Shown here piece by piece: positions 35,500-46,559 of a stretch of 64,000 bases of DNA; position 1 is the stretch's first letter, and the number at the start of each line of letters is the position of its first letter. The translations under genes were made by a program, and so were the position numbers. Below the pieces are notes generated by a model. It had not been told where the DNA came from and searched no databases. It saw nothing but the letters and a program-made list of their open reading frames with translations. The stretch is from the NCBI GenBank assembly GCA_032433765.1, contig JAVIAB010000047.1, positions 13,658,107 to 13,722,106 of the forward strand. The letters are read 5' to 3'. Origin of the DNA: Megaustenia siamemsis (Eukaryota > Mollusca > Gastropoda > Stylommatophora > Ariophantidae).

Positions 35500-35745
35500 A
35501 TTTTTTTTCCCTAGTTCGCCAGCTTTTTACCTCTGAAGAAGTTCCTAGAGACTAGGAGCTGAATTTGGCGTGTATCCGTTTTTCCCTGGCAACCGTGTGC
35601 ACAGGGGTCCCTCGCCGCACAGGCAGATAACTCCGAGTTATTTTTTCCGTTGATGAGTAATTGACGTTTCAAGCCGGGCCTCGCTGCTGAGACCAGGGGT
35701 GGTTACCGCAGAGAGAAATTATGAATAAAAGTCCCATCCGATAGA
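35500..35745 (-). mobile_element. SINE family 2, headless copy
   Basis: Same body as 4850-5095, including ccgtgtgcacagg and gccgggcctcgctgctgaga, ending atgaataaaagtccca where the 4845 copy continues into its tRNA head. Confidence 0.8.
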
Positions 35746-35766
35746 CGGACATTAAAATGTTCTCTA

Positions 35767-35870
35767 AAGTGATCTCATTGATCTTCAGCGAAGATAGAGT
35801 TTACGTACTTCGTGCTGTGATCTTCAGCGAAGATAGAGTTCACGTACTTCGTGCTGTGATCTTCAAGTGT
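35767..35870. repeat. 39-bp direct repeat, about 2.5 copies
   Basis: Unit gtgatcttcagcgaagatag followed by agttcacgtacttcgtgct. Confidence 0.9.
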
Positions 35871-35929
35871 GATTTTAGAGTTGATCGAAATGTTGTCTGA
35901 GTGCATTGATTCTCGTTTCTTGATGAACA

Positions 35930-37655
35930 AATCAGCTGAATAAATAAGCTAAATTAATCTGCCGAAGAAATAAGCTAAACTAATCAGCTGAAGAAATAAG
36001 CTAAATTAATCTGCCAAAGAAATAAGCTAAACTAATTAGCTGAATAAATAAGCTAAACTATCAGCTGAATAAATAAACTAAACTAATCAGCTGAATAAAT
36101 AAGCTAAACTAATCAGCTGAAGAAGTAAGCTAAATTAATCTGCCAAAGAAATAAGCTAAACTAATTAGCTGAATAAATAAGCTAAACTAATCAGCTGAAT
36201 AAATAAACTAAACTAATCAGCTGAATAAATAAGCTAAACTAATCAGCAGAATAAATAAACTAAACTCATTAGCTGAATAAATAAGCTAAACTAATCAGCT
36301 GAATAAATAAACTAAACTAATCAGCTGAATAAATAAACTAAACTAATCAACTGAATAAATAAGCTAAACTAATCAGCTGAATAAATAAACTAAACTAATC
36401 AGCTGAATAAATAAGCTAAACTAATCAGCTGAACAAATAAGCTAAACTAATTAGCTGAATAAATAAGCTAAACTAATCAGCTGAATAAATAAGCTAAACT
36501 AATCAGCTGAATAAATAAGCTAAACTAATCAGCTGAATAAATAAACTAAACTAATCAGCTGAATAAATAAACTAAACTAATCAGCTGAATAAATAAGCTA
36601 AACTAATCAGCTGAATAAATAAGCTCAACTAATTAGCTGAATAAATAAACTAAACTAATCAGCTGAATAAATAAACTAAACTAATCAGCTGAATAAATAA
36701 ACTAAACTAATCAGCTGAATAAATAAACTAAACTAATCAGCTGAATAAATAAGCTAAACTAATTAGCTGAATAAATAAGCTAAACTAATCAGCTGAATAA
36801 ATAAGTTAAACTAATCAGCTGAAATAATAAGCTAAACTAATCAGCTGAATAAATAAGCTAAACTAATCAGCTGAATAAATAAACTAAACTAATCAGCTGA
36901 ATAAATAAACTAAACTAATCAGCTGAATAAATAAGCTAAACTAATCAGCTGAATAAATAAGTTAAACTAATCAGCTGAAATAATAAGCTAAACTAATCAG
37001 CTGAATAAATAAGCTAAACTAATCAGCAGAATAAATAAACTAAACTCATTAGCTGAATAAATAAGCTAAACTAATCAGCTGAATAAATAAACTAAACTAA
37101 TCAGCTGAATAAATAAACTAAACTAATCAACTGAATAAATAAGCTAAACTAATCAGCTGAATAAATAAACTAAACTAATCAGCTGAATAAATAAGCTAAA
37201 CTAATCAGCTGAACAAATAAGCTAAACTAATTAGCTGAATAAATAAGCTAAACTAATCAGCTGAATAAATAAGCTAAACTAATCAGCTGAATAAATAAGC
37301 TAAACTAATCAGCTGAATAAATAAACTAAACTAATCAGCTGAATAAATAAACTAAACTAATCAGCTGAATAAATAAGCTAAACTAATCAGCTGAATAAAT
37401 AAGCTCAACTAATTAGCTGAATAAATAAACTAAACTAATCAGCTGAATAAATAAACTAAACTAATCAGCTGAATAAATAAACTAAACTAATCAGCTGAAT
37501 AAATAAACTAAACTAATCAGCTGAATAAATAAGCTAAACTAATTAGCTGAATAAATAAGCTAAACTAATCAGCTGAATAAATAAGTTAAACTAATCAGCT
37601 GAAATAATAAGCTAATCTAATCAGCTGAAGAAATAAGCTAAACTAATCAGTTAAA
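35930..37655. repeat. 26-bp minisatellite with 780-bp internal duplication
   Basis: Unit ctgaataaataagctaaact plus aatcag, about 66 copies, with g/a variants (aagcta/aaacta). The variant order from about 36200 to 36835 recurs from about 36980 to 37615, offset exactly 780 bp (30 units), with one difference noticed in the last 60 bp. Confidence 0.95.
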
Positions 37656-37739
37656 TTAGATTTTGTTTAGTCGATAGACCATCTTTGTTGCTTAACCGAC
37701 AACCCCACAGTGAAAAAATCCCCTCCACTGTTCCAAGTG

Positions 37740-38155
37740 TGAAGATCGCCCGTCACACAACGAACTAATCGGGTACTCGCTCGTCAAACAAACGAACTAA
37801 TCGGGTACTCGCTCGTCAAACAAACGAACTAATCGGGTACTCGCTCGTCAAACAAACGAACTAATCGGGTACTCGCTCGTCAAACAAACGAACTAATCGG
37901 GTACTCGCTCGTCAAACAAACGAACTATTCGGGTTCTCGCTCGTCAAACAAACGAACTAATCAAGTACTCTCTCGTCACACAACGAACTAATCTGGTTCT
38001 CGCTCGTCAAACAAACGAACTAATCAAGTACTCGCTCGTCATACAACGAACTAATCGGGTTCTCGCTCGTCAAACAAACGAACTAATCAAGTACTCGCTC
38101 GTCATACAACGAATTAATCGGGTACTCTCTCGTCACACAACGAACTAATCAGGTA
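37740..38155. repeat. 32-bp minisatellite, about 13 copies
   Basis: Unit cgaactaatcgggtactcgc followed by tcgtcaaacaaa. First five units are nearly identical, later ones vary (aagtact, cacacaa). Confidence 0.95.
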
Positions 38156-38284
38156 ATCTAGATAGCTAAATTAATCACCTAGATCAAACCAATCATAGAA
38201 AATTAATCATTAGAAATAATAATAATCATAATCTTAGTTATTGCCAGGTCGTATATTAAGTTGAGAACATCCGCATGAAGCTAG

Positions 38285-38570
38285 GAGAACCGGAGTAAGT
38301 AACGAGTCTCTTCAAGCTTTGCTAGGCGTGTGGAAAGATGATGTTAGTGACCAAATCTTTCTATGGCCACAGCATACTATTTGGTTATGTGGTCGGTATC
38401 ACCCCCAGGCCGCCTTTACATCCCAGAAACATCTCTGGTGCCCGTCTTTAGAGACTGGGTGAGCCCCGGAGCCTTGTCGGTCCGAACAAAATCCGTCATT
38501 TCTGGAGATCAAAACCGGACCCTTCTGATCAGGATGCGAGCGCACTAACCACTCAGCCATAATCACAACT
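38285..38570 (-). mobile_element. SINE family 4, minus copy
   Basis: Head on minus begins tggctgagtggttagtgcgc with box-B-like ggttttgatctcc. The centre (ttatgtggtcggtatcaccc, cctttacatcccagaaac, actgggtgagccccggagcc) is recognisably the family 1 centre, but the head is from a different tRNA. The second copy is at 50955-51350. Confidence 0.8.
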
Positions 38571-38651
38571 AACCAAATGCATAGATAACTGTAAAAAAAA
38601 ATGAGATAGTGATGGCAGAGTTAACGTTCTTGTTATGTATCATTTACTTAC

Positions 38652-38781
38652 AAGCTCCAAATATCCACGGGTTTTCCGTATTTCTTGCCAGCGAAGAGTT
38701 CTGGAGCCGCATATAGAGGGCTGACACACTGAGTGCTCAACTGAAGGTCATGACTACGACAGACTGCGCTGAGGCAAAAAC
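38652..38781 (-). CDS. Kinase exon: degenerate DFG, activation segment, APE, alpha-F
   Basis: Exon of 130 bp; acceptor atggtctacag at 38782; donor AGCTT/gtaagt at 38652-38651. With the G from the previous exon it starts G-F-C-L-S, the position of DFGLS, so Asp is Gly and Gly is Cys. It continues with STQCVSPLYAAPELF (intact APE motif and P+1 loop) and KKYGKPVDIWSL (alpha-F with its structural Asp). The activation segment of about 20 residues has normal length for this family. No in-frame stop. The exon end (TT) pairs with A of the next exon to give Leu. Confidence 0.92.
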
Positions 38782-38854
38782 CTGTAGACCATATATTAGC
38801 ATCATGATTATGACATGATAATGACAACATAACGTCTTGTAAACTTTCTTTCAG

Positions 38855-40155
38855 CAATCTACATTAGATAGCCATCCTTGCAAACATCTTTCAGCAATCT
38901 ACAATAGATAGACATCCTTGCAAACTTCCTTCACCAATCTACATTAGATAGCCATCCTTGCAAACTTCCTTCAGCAATCTACAATAGATAGCCATCCTTG
39001 CAAACTTTCTTCAGCAATCTACATTAGATAGACATCTTTGCAAACTTCCTTCAGCAATCTACATTAGATAGACATCTTTGCAAACTTCCTTTAGTAATCT
39101 ACAATAGATAGACATCTTTGCAAACTTCCTTTAGTAATCTACAATAGATAGACATCTTTGCAAACTTCCTTCAGCAATCTACAATAGATAGACATTCTTG
39201 CAAACATCTTTCAGCAATCTACAATAGATAGACATCTTTGCAAACTTCCTTCAGCAATCTACAATAGATAGACATCTTGCAAACTTCCTTCAGCAATCTA
39301 CAATAGATAGACATTCTTGCAAACATCTTTCAGCAATCTACAATAGATAGACATCTTTGCAAACTTCCTTCAGCAATCTACAATAGATAGACATCTTTGC
39401 AAACTTCCTTCAGCAATCTACAATAGATAGACATTCTTGCAACATCTTTCAGCAATCTACAATAGATAGACATCTTTGCAAACTTCCTTCAGCAATGTAC
39501 AATAGATAGACATCTTTGCAAACTTCCTTCAGCAATCTACAATAGATAGACATCTTTGCAAACTTCCTTCAGCAATCTACAATAGATAGACATTCTTGCA
39601 AACATCTTTCAGCAATCTACAATAGATAGACATCTTTGCAAACTTCCTTCAGCAATCTACAATAGATAGACATCTTTGCAAACTTCCTTCAGCAATCTAC
39701 AATAGATAGACAGCTTTGCAAACTTCCTTCAGCAATCTACAATAGATAGACATCTTTGCAAACTTCCTTCAGCAATCTACAATAGATAGACATTCTTGCA
39801 AACATCTTTCAGCAATCTACAATAGATAGACATCTTTGCAAACTTCCTTCAGCAATCTACAATAGATAGACATCCTTGCAAACTTCCTTCAGCAATCTAC
39901 AATAGATAGACAGCTTTGCAAACTTCCTTCAGCAATCTACAATAGATATACATCCTTGCAAACTTCCTTCAGCAATCTACAATAGATAGACATCCTTGCA
40001 AACTTTCTTTCAGCAATCTACATTAGATAGCCATCCTTGCAAACTTCCTTCAGCAATCTACAATAGATAGACATCCTTGCAAACTTCCTTCAGCAATCTA
40101 CAATAGATATACATCCTTGCAAACTTCCTTCAGCAATCTACAATAGATAGACATT
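38855..40155. repeat. 40-bp minisatellite, about 32 copies
   Basis: Unit acatctttgcaaacttcctt followed by cagcaatctacaatagatag. Variants include attcttgcaaacatctttc and single-base deletions. Starts about 75 bp upstream of the 130-bp kinase exon. Confidence 0.96.
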
Positions 40156-40200
40156 CGTGGATTAGAGGTAGTGAGATCGGTTTTTCACCCCCGAGGTCTG

Positions 40201-40217
40201 GGGGGGGGGGGGGGGTG
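40201..40217. repeat. Poly-G tract
   Basis: Run of about 15 G interrupted by one T. Confidence 0.8.
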
Positions 40218-40369
40218 GAGTCCCTCAGAGCGCGGTTTTTAAAGAAATTACAAATAGTGGGATTACCATCGTCAGGACCGCGCTTACCATCAGATGGCAA
40301 TGGGAAACCACTGATTTATAGTGCTTAGACAATTACACAGCCACACAATTCTGGGGCGATAACAACTTT

Positions 40370-40647
40370 CTGTAAAGGATGTAATAAAGTAAAGAACTCC
40401 GTCAAACCAAGTGGCGTATAGCGAATATGGTGTTAGTGACCATAAATTTTAAAGACTTTCGACACATGATTTTTGGGGTAATGTGGTCGGTATTACGCCC
40501 GTGCCGCTTTACTTTCCCAGAAAAAAAATCTAGTACTCATTAAAAGCTGGATGAACCGGAAGCCGTCGATTGGGATCGAACCCTACCTCTTGTCCTTTGT
40601 AGTCCAGTTCACTAGCCACTGAGCTATCGCGGCTCCCTGTAAAGGAT
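40370..40647 (-). mobile_element. SINE family 1, minus copy
   Basis: Body 40381-40636; exact 11-bp duplication ctgtaaaggat at 40370-40380 and 40637-40647. Confidence 0.92.
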
Positions 40648-40659
40648 ATACTTCTTACT

Positions 40660-40866
40660 TTTTAAAATGTAAAATATACAATGTAAAATATAAAATGTAA
40701 AATATAAAATGTAAGATATACAATGTAAAATATAAAATGTAAAATATAAAATGTAAAATATAAAATGTAAGATGTAAAATATAAAATGTAAAATTAAAAT
40801 GTAAGATATAAAATGTAAGAAATAAAATGTAAAATATAAAATGTAAAATATAAAATGTAAGATACT
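40660..40866. repeat. 13/14-bp AT-rich minisatellite
   Basis: Unit aatataaaatgtaa, about 15 copies, with gatata variants. Confidence 0.92.
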
Positions 40867-40896
40867 TGTAAAATGGTGGAAGCATAAACAATAATG

Positions 40897-41125
40897 GGAG
40901 CTACGATAGTTCAGTGGATAGTGAACTGATAGACAGGGTTCCGGTTCAACCAGCCTTAAATGGGTACGGGATTTTTTTTTCTGGGAAAGTAAAGCGGCAC
41001 GGGCGTAATACCGACCACATTACTCTAAAAATCATGTGCTGAAGGTCTGTAAAACGTATGGCCACTAACACCATATTCCCTATACGGCACTTGGCGTGAC
41101 GGGGCTCTTTACTTTTCTTTACTAT
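40897..41125 (+). mobile_element. SINE family 1, copy with deleted head
   Basis: Starts gggagctacgatagttcagt but loses most of the region between box A and box B (reads gatagacagggttccggttc), then has a normal body and tail. Confidence 0.85.
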
Positions 41126-41129
41126 AAAA

Positions 41130-41460
41130 AAATAATGATATTTGCTCAACCAAATTATTTAATTTAGGCGTTTTTTCTTGACTTAGAGAGAACTAGGGGA
41201 TTTGAAATTTCGACCTGTCACAAAGCTCTCACTTCTACCTAGTTTTGTTCACAATTAAAACCAGATCACAATATAGACTTGGCGAGGTCCTGGCTAAGTT
41301 TAGTGAAACTTGGAAACCTTCTGTTAAATAATCAGCACTAGCAGGTCTCTATCATAGATTACAATATTAACACATTGAGGCCCCTCGGATTGTGAGGCTC
41401 TAAGTTGTTGCTTTTTATAACCAAGATCTAACGCCAGCCCTGACTAAAACATGTCAAGTA
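41130..41460. other. Unassigned intronic stretch
   Basis: No ORF, exon or repeat recognised. Confidence 0.5.
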
Positions 41461-41464
41461 TAGG

Positions 41465-41785
41465 AGTATCATGGACAGCTAAAAAAGAGCAACGAATGAG
41501 TCCACAGAGTGACTAGCATACAAAGAAATCTAGTAAATTCTATTAGAAATGACGGTACAGTTTATTTGTGCATACAATGTGAGAAGAACAACTAGAAAAT
41601 TATGTGACAACATGACAATTTTAGATTAAAAAATATACACAGGAAGACAACAAGAGAAGAGACTAAACAGTTGAACAGCGTGGAAGGGAATGGTATCAAC
41701 AGTGGAATTAACCACAAGTTTTAACGTAAGAGAGATGTGACAAGACATGATCGCCAATGCCTCAGGGTATGATGATGATGTCGCA
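41465..41785 (+). pseudogene. Diverged LINE family B/C tail
   Basis: Retains tcatggacagctaaaaaaga at the start and gacatgatcgccaatgcctc then gatgatgatg at the end, in the order of the other family B/C tails, with heavy decay between. Confidence 0.6.
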
Positions 41786-41984
41786 GTGTACATTCAGTTA
41801 AAGAGAGATGTTACTAAATATGAAAATGATGTTAAGATGACGAACTAATATTTGAACATAACTGAAATCCATTCTATGAGCATCAATCTTGGTTCTAAGT
41901 TCAGGGACATAATGGAACAATTAACGTAGAGAAGGAACTTAAACGAGCAGGAAATCAGTAGTCTCCCCTTTTATATATGACCTT

Positions 41985-42130
41985 AGTAAAGGTAAAGGTA
42001 AAGTACGAGACTTGAACCGGCGTCTTAGCACGCGAGTTTCCACCCATATGTGCTCGGCCGACTATCCAGAAATGTTCGGAAATTTCTGTATATTGTCGCC
42101 TCAAGCATCGAAACTCAGATGCGACCTTCT
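41985..42130 (-). mobile_element. SINE family 3, partial minus copy
   Basis: Contains the tail gtaaaggtaaagtacgagac, then ttgaaccggcgtcttagcac and catatgtgctcggccgacta, matching the 3' half of 13672-14002 in reverse. Confidence 0.8.
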
Positions 42131-42289
42131 TAGTCTTTACAGACTGATGTGAACATGTTGCTGCCTCAAGTCTACATTCAAATCGAAGGTTAGGGAGTAA
42201 AGGCATCAAGACACATAGAGATGCGAAGCTGTTCGAGGGTTAAGCTGCCATCTCTAATTTTTGCTTTCCCTGGGTAATTATTAACATTC

Positions 42290-42460
42290 CTCTTCCGTTC
42301 AGCTCCCTGTGGAGCATAGGTCTTCAAAAACACTTTCTAAGCCGTTTTTTTGCCATTTGTTTAAGATCTTTCCATGTCTGTCCCATCTTCTTTTTCTCTG
42401 CTACTACTTGTCTTCTCCAAGGATATTTGGGTCTTCCTCTTTGTCTCTTCCCTACTATCT
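42290..42460 (-). pseudogene. LINE family A 3' fragment
   Basis: Starts ctccctgtggagcataggtc and continues to ttcctctttgtctcttccct, as in other family A ends, with indels. Confidence 0.75.
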
Positions 42461-42463
42461 GTC

Positions 42464-42465
42464 TA

Positions 42466-42532
<67 letters not shown>
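42464..42532. repeat. (CTGT)n/(CTAT)n microsatellite
   Basis: About 12 CTGT units, then five CTAT units. It joins the family A fragment to the family E fragment. Confidence 0.95.
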
Positions 42533-42533
<1 letters not shown>

Positions 42534-42840
42534 TTGACCTTTCGAGCCGTAGCCGGCCCATACGGTGTAGACCAAGATGCTCATTCTCTTATTTAAATTT
42601 TTATTCTAGCAGTTTTCAATTCTTTTAAAGATATTTTATCAAATCTCGCCATCCGTTTCTGTTCTGTGCAAGCAGCTCTATCTCATTGTTATTTATATTA
42701 TCTTTGTCTCTTCCCTTGGGGATTATTAAAAACAAGGGCCTATAGTGAAATGCACTCAGCTGGCTTCCTCAGTGTGTGTCCTATCCATGGCCATCGTCGT
42801 GTATGTCTTAATCCAATGGTATTTGACTGGAACTTAATTA
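42533..42840 (-). pseudogene. LINE family E and A mixed fragments
   Basis: 42533-42690 parallels 9410-9545 (ttgacctttcgagccgtagc, tatcaaatctcgccatc). 42700-42840 again matches a family A tail (gtgtgtcctatccatggcca). This suggests recombination or template switching between families. Confidence 0.6.
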
Positions 42841-43144
42841 TTAACATAACGTGCAGTAAAGCAAAAACAAGTATTGGGTCAATAGGCCATCTCCTACAAC
42901 ACAATGTACTGCCGATCACAAAGAAATATTTGATATAATGCAGGTTTATCGCTGTTCTGTGTCACTAGTGACAAACATGGTCATTCACAATAAGTTCAGA
43001 AAAGTTGTAGGAGTGACACAAAGAGACGAAACCAGAAAACATTTAATAAAAGAAAGAGTTTTTACAAAACCAATTGTGAGGTACAGACAGCGACAACACG
43101 TAAAATAAACAGGTCTAGTGATGCCTTACCATACATCATTATTA

Positions 43145-43550
43145 TCAGGTGCCGGGCCTGCTGGCGTAAGTGGTCATGTCTCTCTACAACTTTCGATCTC
43201 GACAGTTATTTATCATTTCTATTGTTGACCTTCTGCCAAGCCATTCTCTTAAGCCGTCTGGTAATTTTTTCTCTTTGCTTCCCTCTATCTCTTCGTCCCT
43301 CAATTTTTCCAGTTGTTCTCTTATCATTACATGGCTAAAATAATGATGATTGTTTTTTCCTAATATTGGAAATTAGCTTTCTTTTTGCTTTGGCCTCTTT
43401 CAGAACATTGTCATTACTCTTCTTAGATGCCCATAGTATTCTCAACATTCTTCTGTAAAACAACATTTCTACAGACTCCAGTGATTTTCTTGTCTGTTGT
43501 CCTATTGTCCATGATTCACATCCATATGTTAAGACTGGCTCTCCATATGT
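43145..43550 (-). pseudogene. LINE family C 3' fragment
   Basis: Reads ccgggcctgctggcgtaagt, tctcgacagttatttatcat, then the reverse of RRMLRILWASKKS and CESWTIGQQTRKSLES. Confidence 0.8.
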
Positions 43551-43679
43551 ATGATTGGCTTACCATACAAAAAAGAGCAAAAATGTGACACAGAACTAGA
43601 GGTAGCCCCGCACTATGTGTCCATGAAAGAGGCAGTCAGAACCAGAACTTTGTATATTCGGCGAATACGGAAGTGATTA

Positions 43680-44095
43680 AAAGTGGAAAAAAAAGGAGTA
43701 TGGAAAATAAATTTGTAATTAGTGAATTGCTTATTGAAGATAGAGACCTTCATTAATGGATGCCTACAAAGAATAATGGAATGGAAATGGCAGGGCAAAA
43801 TCACTAAAATAGAATTATTGAAAGTACCTGTCAAATACTAGTGGAGAAAGAGATACACCGAAGACGATAAGGACACACACTGTGGGGTCAACTGAGAATA
43901 TTACACAACATGCTGTTTTTTTCTGGAATCCCCAAGCAAAAAGACAAAGAGGAAGATCAAAATATTCTTGGAGAAGACATTGAAAATGATGTAGATGATG
44001 GGGAAGACATGGAAAACTTAAAAGAATGACAAGAAACAGAACGTCTTGGAAAGTGTTTGTTGAAGACCTGTGCTCCACATGCAACTGAAAGGTAG
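43680..44095 (+). pseudogene. LINE family A 3' fragment, sense
   Basis: Diverged copy: ttcattaatggatgcctaca, atggaaatggcagggcaaaa, gaaagagatacaccgaagac, ending tgaaaggtagaagatg. Confidence 0.78.
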
Positions 44096-44118
44096 AAGAT
44101 GAAAAAGAGCAAGAAGAA

Positions 44119-44400
44119 TTGCTTATGTCGCAACAGCCTCCACACGATTTATTTTCATTTACCTCTAAAGGAGGGGATAGTCTGTACTTCGGAGTGGAAG
44201 TTGTGTCGCTAGGGATGCTGGTAGTACGACCACATCTAGACAGCGGTTCTTTTATAGTCCCTCCCTTTCGGATTAATTTGAGGAACCAGACACAAGCAAA
44301 TTATCATTCTTATTTTGTTCACAGAAACATAAACGAATGTGGGAAATCTGATCTATTTAGGCATTATCTCAAACATTGGAAGAAGGGAATGGTTTCTCAT
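44119..44400 (+). other. Unrecognised 105-codon open stretch
   Basis: Open on + from 44119 to 44436, including HDLFSFTSKGGDSLYFGV and NYHSYFVHRNINECGKSD. I do not recognise it, the last part runs into SINE family 3, and no splice-compatible partner is seen. It may be chance. Confidence 0.2.
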
Positions 44401-44424
44401 TGGCTGGGAATAAAGATATTTTGG

Positions 44425-44755
44425 GAGCCTCGGTAGCCTAGTTGGGAAAACCACCCGTCTGGGCTACCGACGTTCGGACAACCCGTGTTCGATTCCCACT
44501 GGAAGCAGTGCGAGTTGTACTCGTGGTTAGAAAAAAAATACTCCTGCGGTCGACCAAGTCGCTGGCAGAAATGAGTACCAGGGTAGTACTCTCGGAAGGT
44601 GAGGAATGCCGCCTCGGATCGTGAGTTTCGATACTTTAAAGCGACACTATCCAGACGTCTCCGAGCACTTCTAAATAGACGACTGAGCACATATGGGTGA
44701 AAACTCGCGCGCTAAGACGCCGATTCAAGTCTCGCACTTTACCTTTTACATTTAC
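44425..44755 (+). mobile_element. SINE family 3, full copy
   Basis: Begins gggagcctcggtagcctagt, with cccgtgttcgattcccac as box B, body gtaccagggtagtactctcg and tail ctcgcactttaccttttac. About 330 bp. Confidence 0.85.
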
Positions 44756-44937
44756 CGATAATTTGTCGAGGGCTGTCGTCACGTGGTATATTAATTAAGG
44801 CTGTCATTATACCTCTGCATAAATGAAAACTTACATTCATACCTGGAATAGAACCAGCGTCTACATAATCCACTCAACGACTCGCTTCCTCATAAATAAC
44901 AATGAACATACAAATAGCTAGAGGAACTGAAACTCAC

Positions 44938-44993
44938 CAACGAGTTTGATGTTGTTCTGCTGATCCAGTAAAAAGCTCTCCAACTTGAGGTTT
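44938..44993 (-). CDS. Kinase exon: catalytic loop with HRD changed to HRN
   Basis: Short 56-bp exon; acceptor ctaactcaccaccag at 44994, strong donor G/gtgagt at 44938-44937. Joined to the previous exon (AG+A = Arg) it reads HR-NLKLES-FLLDQQ-NNIKLV, clearly the kinase catalytic loop and beta-7 strand. The normal pattern is HRDLKxEN; here the catalytic Asp is Asn (AAC) and the Mg-binding Asn is Ser (AGC), while the loop Lys is retained. The last base, G, joins GT of the next exon to make Gly where DFG Asp is expected. SINE family 3 (44425-44755) lies about 180 bp away, downstream in the intron. Confidence 0.9.
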
Positions 44994-45074
44994 CTGGTGG
45001 TGAGTTAGAAGACGGGGACAAACGTAAATGTGTGAAAGACAAAATTATAATCTATTTAATCTGTGTACACCTCT

Positions 45075-45255
45075 AGATAAATACAAGGTAAAAGAGGTAG
45101 AGACAGACCAAGACTAATATGGACGTGTAGCATCAAAAGATGGACAAGTGAGTGTATGATAACCTGCACCACCAAAGCAAGAGACAGCGCGGAAAGGCGC
45201 TATATGATAGCCAACCTTCGATGCGGAGACGGTACTCAGTGATGATGATGACACC
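45075..45255 (+). pseudogene. LINE family D tail
   Basis: GKRGRDRPRLIWTCSIKRWTS-like translation, then agccaaccttcgatgcgg and gatgatgatga. Confidence 0.82.
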
Positions 45256-45661
45256 ACTAGATGTCAATATTAATGAGTTCAAAGAAAGAGTTTATCAGCT
45301 CAAGGCTGGTGACATCTCTATGCAGCTTGTCCCGCTTTGGTACAAGTGATGATGATGACACCACTAGATGTCAATTAATGAGTTCAAAGAAAGAGTTTAT
45401 CAGCTGGTGACATCTCCATGCAGCTTGTCCCGCTTTGGTACAAGTGATGATGATGACACCACTAGATGTCAATATTAATGAGTTCAAAGAAAGAGTTTAT
45501 CAGCTCAAGGCTGGTGACATCTCTATGCAGCTTGTCCCGCTTTGGTACAAGTGATGATGATGACACCACTAGATGTCAATATTAATGAGTTCAAAGAAAG
45601 AGTTTATCAGCTCAAGGCTGGTGACATCTCCATGCAGCTTGTCCCGCTTTGGTACAAGTGA
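45241..45661. repeat. 107-bp tandem repeat, four copies
   Basis: Unit gatgatgatgacaccactag followed by atgtcaatattaatgagttc and further to cccgctttggtacaagt. The second copy lacks about 11 bp. The array appears to have grown from the GATGAT tail of the adjoining LINE D. Confidence 0.95.
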
Positions 45662-45823
45662 TGGCCATAATACCCTTCTTAGTGTTGTTCTGTTCAATTT
45701 TATCAAAAGCGAGACACAAAAGTGTTGAAATCGGATGCACTGGGATACTATCTGGGCTATTTCTAGAGAACAATATAGCTGAGCTGGCCGTGCGCTCTAG
45801 CGTTTGGTTACTTGTTGGAAGGT

Positions 45824-45998
45824 AATACTAAAAAAAAAAAGAAGAAAAAAAGTGGTATGGTAACAGCGTTACGTGGTAATGGACAAAACAAAACATGTTC
45901 CAGCTGAAGGCCAACTTAGCCGAAAAGTCGACTTTTGTTTTGTCCATTACCACATAAAGCTGTCACCATACCACTTTTTTTCTTCTTTTTTAAGTATT
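45824..45998. repeat. Hairpin-forming inverted repeat (MITE-like)
   Basis: Arms 45824-45893 and 45998-45933 match in inverse (aagtggtatggtaacagcgt/aagtggtatggtgacagctt, then ggtaatggacaaaacaaaa in both), with a loop of about 40 bp. Outer ends are A/T runs. Confidence 0.85.
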
Positions 45999-46004
45999 GA
46001 GTTA

Positions 46005-46110
46005 TTTGAGTTATTTGCGAGTCATCATCATAGCACTCCGAACATGTCCATAGGTGCTCAGATCCCCTCCTCAGCAAGTCCCTCAGTGTCCAGCGACTGA
46101 CGACTCCATT
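46005..46110 (-). repeat. Interspersed repeat F, short copy
   Basis: Shares ttatttgcgagtcatcatca and ccgaacatgtccataggtgc with 53019-53131. Ends at ctgacgactccattt. Confidence 0.8.
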
Positions 46111-46387
46111 TGTTTAATTTCTGTTTTTTTAAGTATTGCTATTATCATCAGCTTTACAGAAGCTCCGCATCTCTACGCATCTTGGTGCATCTTGGTGTAT
46201 CTTGGTGCATCTTGGTGTATCTTGATGCCTTTACTTCTTTGTTGGAAGGCACTGTGCCGAGGAGTATGGGTTCGATCCTGCTTGGGACCATATTTTATTC
46301 TGTTTTTTTTTGTTTCTGTTGTTGATTATTTATGATTTTTTTCAGAGTGCTGTAAACATACCTCTTCCCCTGAAATGATTCGCTGAT

Positions 46388-46537
46388 TTATCGCCTCGGA
46401 AGTTACCCTCCATAATTATATTCATTTATTATAATTTGTCTCCACTCTATGTTTCATTATTTGATTTATCGCCTCGGAAGTTTCCCTCCATAATTATATT
46501 CATTTATTATAATTTGTCTCCACTCTATGTTTCATTA
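46388..46537. repeat. 78-bp direct duplication
   Basis: 46388-46458 and 46466-46537: tatcgcctcggaagttaccc (ttcc in the second) followed by tccataattatattcattta. Confidence 0.92.
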
Positions 46538-46559
46538 CAATCAGAAATTCTTTATATCC

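Noticed and set aside
35930..40155. CRISPR-like look of regularly spaced repeats
   Set aside because: Units are directly contiguous with no unique spacers, and the context is eukaryotic.
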